DNA of 64,000 bases, taken from Hyparrhenia diplandra (lineage: Eukaryota > Streptophyta > Magnoliopsida > Poales > Poaceae). Shown piece by piece: positions 61,801 through 64,000 of the stretch (its first letter is position 1; every line of letters begins with the position of its first letter). The translations under genes were made by a program, and so were the position numbers. Under the pieces are notes generated by a model. That model was not told the origin of the DNA and ran no database searches. It saw only the letters and a list, made by a program, of their open reading frames with translations. Location of the stretch: NCBI GenBank assembly GCA_015847255.1, contig JADLZK010002795.1, positions 1 through 64,000 on the forward strand, read 5' to 3'.

Positions 61801-62738
61801 AATCGACAAGGTATGGTAGAAAAGAATATAAATCCTAAAAACAGAAAGATCTAGCTATCAATTTGATATCCTCTAATCATGGTCGATATTCATAACCATA
61901 GGATGGAGGTCACCGAAACCGCTGCTGCCATGTGATGTTATGGAGGTTGGCTAGTCCTAGCCCTAGATTGGAACATGTTATTTCTGAATGTACAATTTTT
62001 ATGATGAATATCTGTGTTGTGTTGTGTTTGTCTATTGTTTTCAAGCAGGTGTGGAAATGTGCGACAAGATGAAGACAATACCAGCCAAGTATACAAATGC
62101 GCTATCGAATGCGTAAGCTAGACATAGCAAGTATTTTCCCCCTCAAACGACGCAAGAGAGCTCGGTGCCGCGTAGCATGAGTTAAACCCTACAGGATAAA
62201 ACGGTTTCTTCATTTGTTCCGACCATCCGACATAATGTAGACAACGCGGATCAAGTGTAAAAATCGGTTACGACCATATATGCGCCCCGTAGTGGATAAG
62301 ACGGTTTTTCCACGCCTTTTCGACTCGGGTCATTTAACATAACAAGATCAAGTACCTAAACCCATTGCATTTGTACGTTTAAATCATACTTTGTTAGTTT
62401 GTTGAAACCAATACACAGACACCAGAGCGGGTAGAATGGTGATTCCGAAATTGTGCGGGCTACTCAACGCGGTGCGCATGCTTAAGTGAGAAAGAGATAA
62501 CCGTACGTTCGCTTGTCGGTTACTATAGCAGAAACAAATCTGAACGCAACCACCACCACCTCAAGAGAACTTCGACACGGTACGCACAATATGAGTCATT
62601 TGGCACACAAGTAACGGTAACGCAAAGGTCCGGACGAAATGTCCCGAAAACGGCAAGAACGCAAGGCCGCACGTCTTGGAAACCCACCACGAGGGCCGTG
62701 CCTGCGTGCTCGCGTGCTCCTCTTCCTCCTCTGCCCTC

Positions 62739-62966
62739 ACCAACCCCCGTCCAACCGCGCGGCGCTCACCCATCACAGCCACGCCGCTCACTGTGACGGC
62801 AGGCTTGCCGCAAAGTCGCCGTGGCGGCGCCAGCTCTTGTTCGTCGCCGGCACCGGCAGCCACCGTGTGGTCAGCAGTCAGTACGCTCCGCTCCACCTCC
62901 GACTCGGGCGCACCAGTCCAGCGGTCAACTCTGCCTCCACCTTCCCTTCCGACGTGCACACCAACC
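62739..62966 (+). promoter_or_regulatory. two AC elements in the PAL promoter
   Basis: ACCAACC occurs at 62739-62745 and 62960-62966, about 415 and 190 bp upstream of the PAL start codon. This word is the AC-II element recognised by R2R3-MYB activators of phenylpropanoid genes. The second copy lies 34 bp before the TATA box. Confidence 0.55.
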
Positions 62967-62999
62967 CCCCTCCCCCACCCACCCTGCGCCCGGCCTGCC

Positions 63000-63007
63000 T
63001 ATTTAAG
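63000..63007 (+). promoter_or_regulatory. TATA box of the PAL gene
   Basis: TATTTAAG lies 148 bp before the start codon. This predicts a transcription start near 63030 and a leader of about 125 bp, which contains the pyrimidine-rich stretch 63060-63105. Confidence 0.65.
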
Positions 63008-63154
63008 TGCCGCCCCTTGCTCCATTCGCTTCCAAGAAGAGCCTCCGCCTCCTCTGGTACTCGAGCTCTTCTTCTCCACTCCACGTCTCCCCCCTCCAGA
63101 CGCCTACCACAGCTACCAAGCCTCCTCAACACAGTAGTTCCTTGCCATCTCGAC

Positions 63155-64000
63155 ATGGAGTGCGAGAACGGACACGTCGCCGCCAACGGCAATGGTTTCT
63201 GCCTGCCCACGCTCACGCCGCGGGCGGCCGACCCCCTCAACTGGGGGAAAGCGGCCGAGGACCTGACCGGGAGCCACCTGGAATCCGTGAAGCGGATGGT
63301 GGAGGAGTACAGGCAGCCGCTGGTGAAGATCGAGGGCGCCAGCCTCACCGTCGCCCAGGTCGCCGCCGTCGCCGCCGCCGGCGAGGCCCGGGTGGAGCTC
63401 GACGAGTCCGCGCGCGGCCGCGTCAAGGCCAGCAGCGACTGGGTCATGAACAGCATGATGAACGGCACCGACAGCTACGGTGTCACCACCGGCTTCGGCG
63501 CCACATCCCACCGGAGGACCAAGGAGGGCGGCGCTCTCCAGAGGGAGCTCATCCGGTAAGCAAAGCACCAACGACAAGGATTCTTTCCTGTTTACTGTAA
63601 TGTAATTATTAAGACGGCTTGCTTACCTGTGTCGCACGTTTTTCGTGTTTTGTTACTAAATGTATACAGATTCCTTAATGCCGGCGCGTTCGGGACCGGC
63701 GACGACGGCCACGTGCTGCCGGCGGCGGCCACGCGCGCCGCGATGCTCGTCCGCATCAACACGCTGCTGCAGGGCTACTCCGGGATCCGCTTCGAGATCC
63801 TGGAGACGATCGCGGCGCTGCTCAACGCCAACGTGACGCCGTGCCTGCCGCTCAGGGGCACCATCACCGCGTCGGGCGACCTGGTCCCGCTCTCCTACAT
63901 CGCGGGGCTCGTCACGGGCCGGGCCAACTCCACGGCGGTGGCGCCCGACGGCAGGAAGGTGGACGCCGCCGAGGCGTTCAAGATCGCCGGCATCCAGCAC
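63155..64000 (+). CDS. PAL: phenylalanine ammonia-lyase, 5' part
   Basis: Cytosolic enzyme that deaminates phenylalanine to trans-cinnamate at the entry to the phenylpropanoid pathway; grass enzymes often accept tyrosine too. Exon 1 is 63155-63555 (MECENGHVAANGNGFCLP), intron 63556-63669 (GT-AG, splitting an Arg codon, the family's usual site), exon 2 from 63670 to the window edge. Conserved segments are DSYGVTTGFGATSHRRT with the catalytic-loop Tyr, LQRELIRFLNAGAFG, and TITASGDLVPLSYIAGL. The Ala-Ser-Gly (63869-63877) that forms the MIO cofactor is intact. About 245 of an expected 700 or so residues are present; the rest lies beyond 64000. An in-frame open stretch runs upstream to 62639, but TATA position and N-terminal similarity support 63155 as start. 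The residue that separates PAL from PTAL activity is just before or at FL in the selectivity switch region and cannot be judged here. Confidence 0.97.

Overview
The window is nuclear DNA of a grass (Poaceae). The signs are GC-rich monocot first exons, short GT-AG introns, and a dense load of grass-type mobile elements: Stowaway and other MITEs, Ds-like hAT, CACTA, TRIM, SINE, L1-type LINE and long LTR material. The protein-coding genes are ordinary conserved plant genes. From memory, an auxin response factor of the ARF10/16 type, a LOG-like gene and PAL genes also lie close together in rice (chromosomes 4 and 2), so this is probably a collinear block; I could not run the comparison.

Layout. 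1-2 kb: intergenic, with a PIF/Harbinger-like element carrying GC-rich internal repeats. 2.2-4.5 kb (-): ARF transcription factor with a miR160 target site and three apparent 1-nt frameshifts. 4.5-13.5 kb: intergenic, with a MITE, a recent tandem duplication, a precisely bounded CACTA element, a TRIM and a SINE. 13.5-15.8 kb (+): a PLS/E-type PPR gene broken by about ten indels. 17.0-22.0 kb (-): a UDP-sugar transporter with a 5'UTR exon and two 1-nt insertions. 24.6-28.1 kb (-): a LOG cytokinin-activating enzyme with one 1-nt insertion. 29-38.4 kb: transposon-rich, with a hAT element, a small retroposon, a Ds-like element, a hAT transposase remnant and a LINE. 39.0-40.6 kb (+): spliceosomal SmD2, intact. 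42.0 kb (+): first exon of a serine palmitoyltransferase small subunit. 44.5 kb (+): possible small membrane protein. 45.6-48.1 kb (-): F-box/LRR protein, intact. 48.7-62 kb: LINEs, MITEs and a 5.8 kb LINE-bounded nest holding a 3.65 kb LTR-like insertion. 63.2 kb to the window end (+): phenylalanine ammonia-lyase, cut by the window edge.

The genes are independent housekeeping or regulatory loci (auxin signalling, cytokinin activation, nucleotide-sugar transport, splicing, sphingolipid synthesis, protein turnover, phenylpropanoid entry); I see no operon-like or clustered pathway. I found no convincing undescribed system. The most useful observations are a positional split in reading-frame integrity (every broken conserved gene lies between about 2.8 and 26.7 kb, often at short homopolymers, while genes from 38 kb on are intact), several mobile elements defined to the base by their target-site duplications, captured-looking sequence inside two of them, and a LINE that seems to have split a coding segment.
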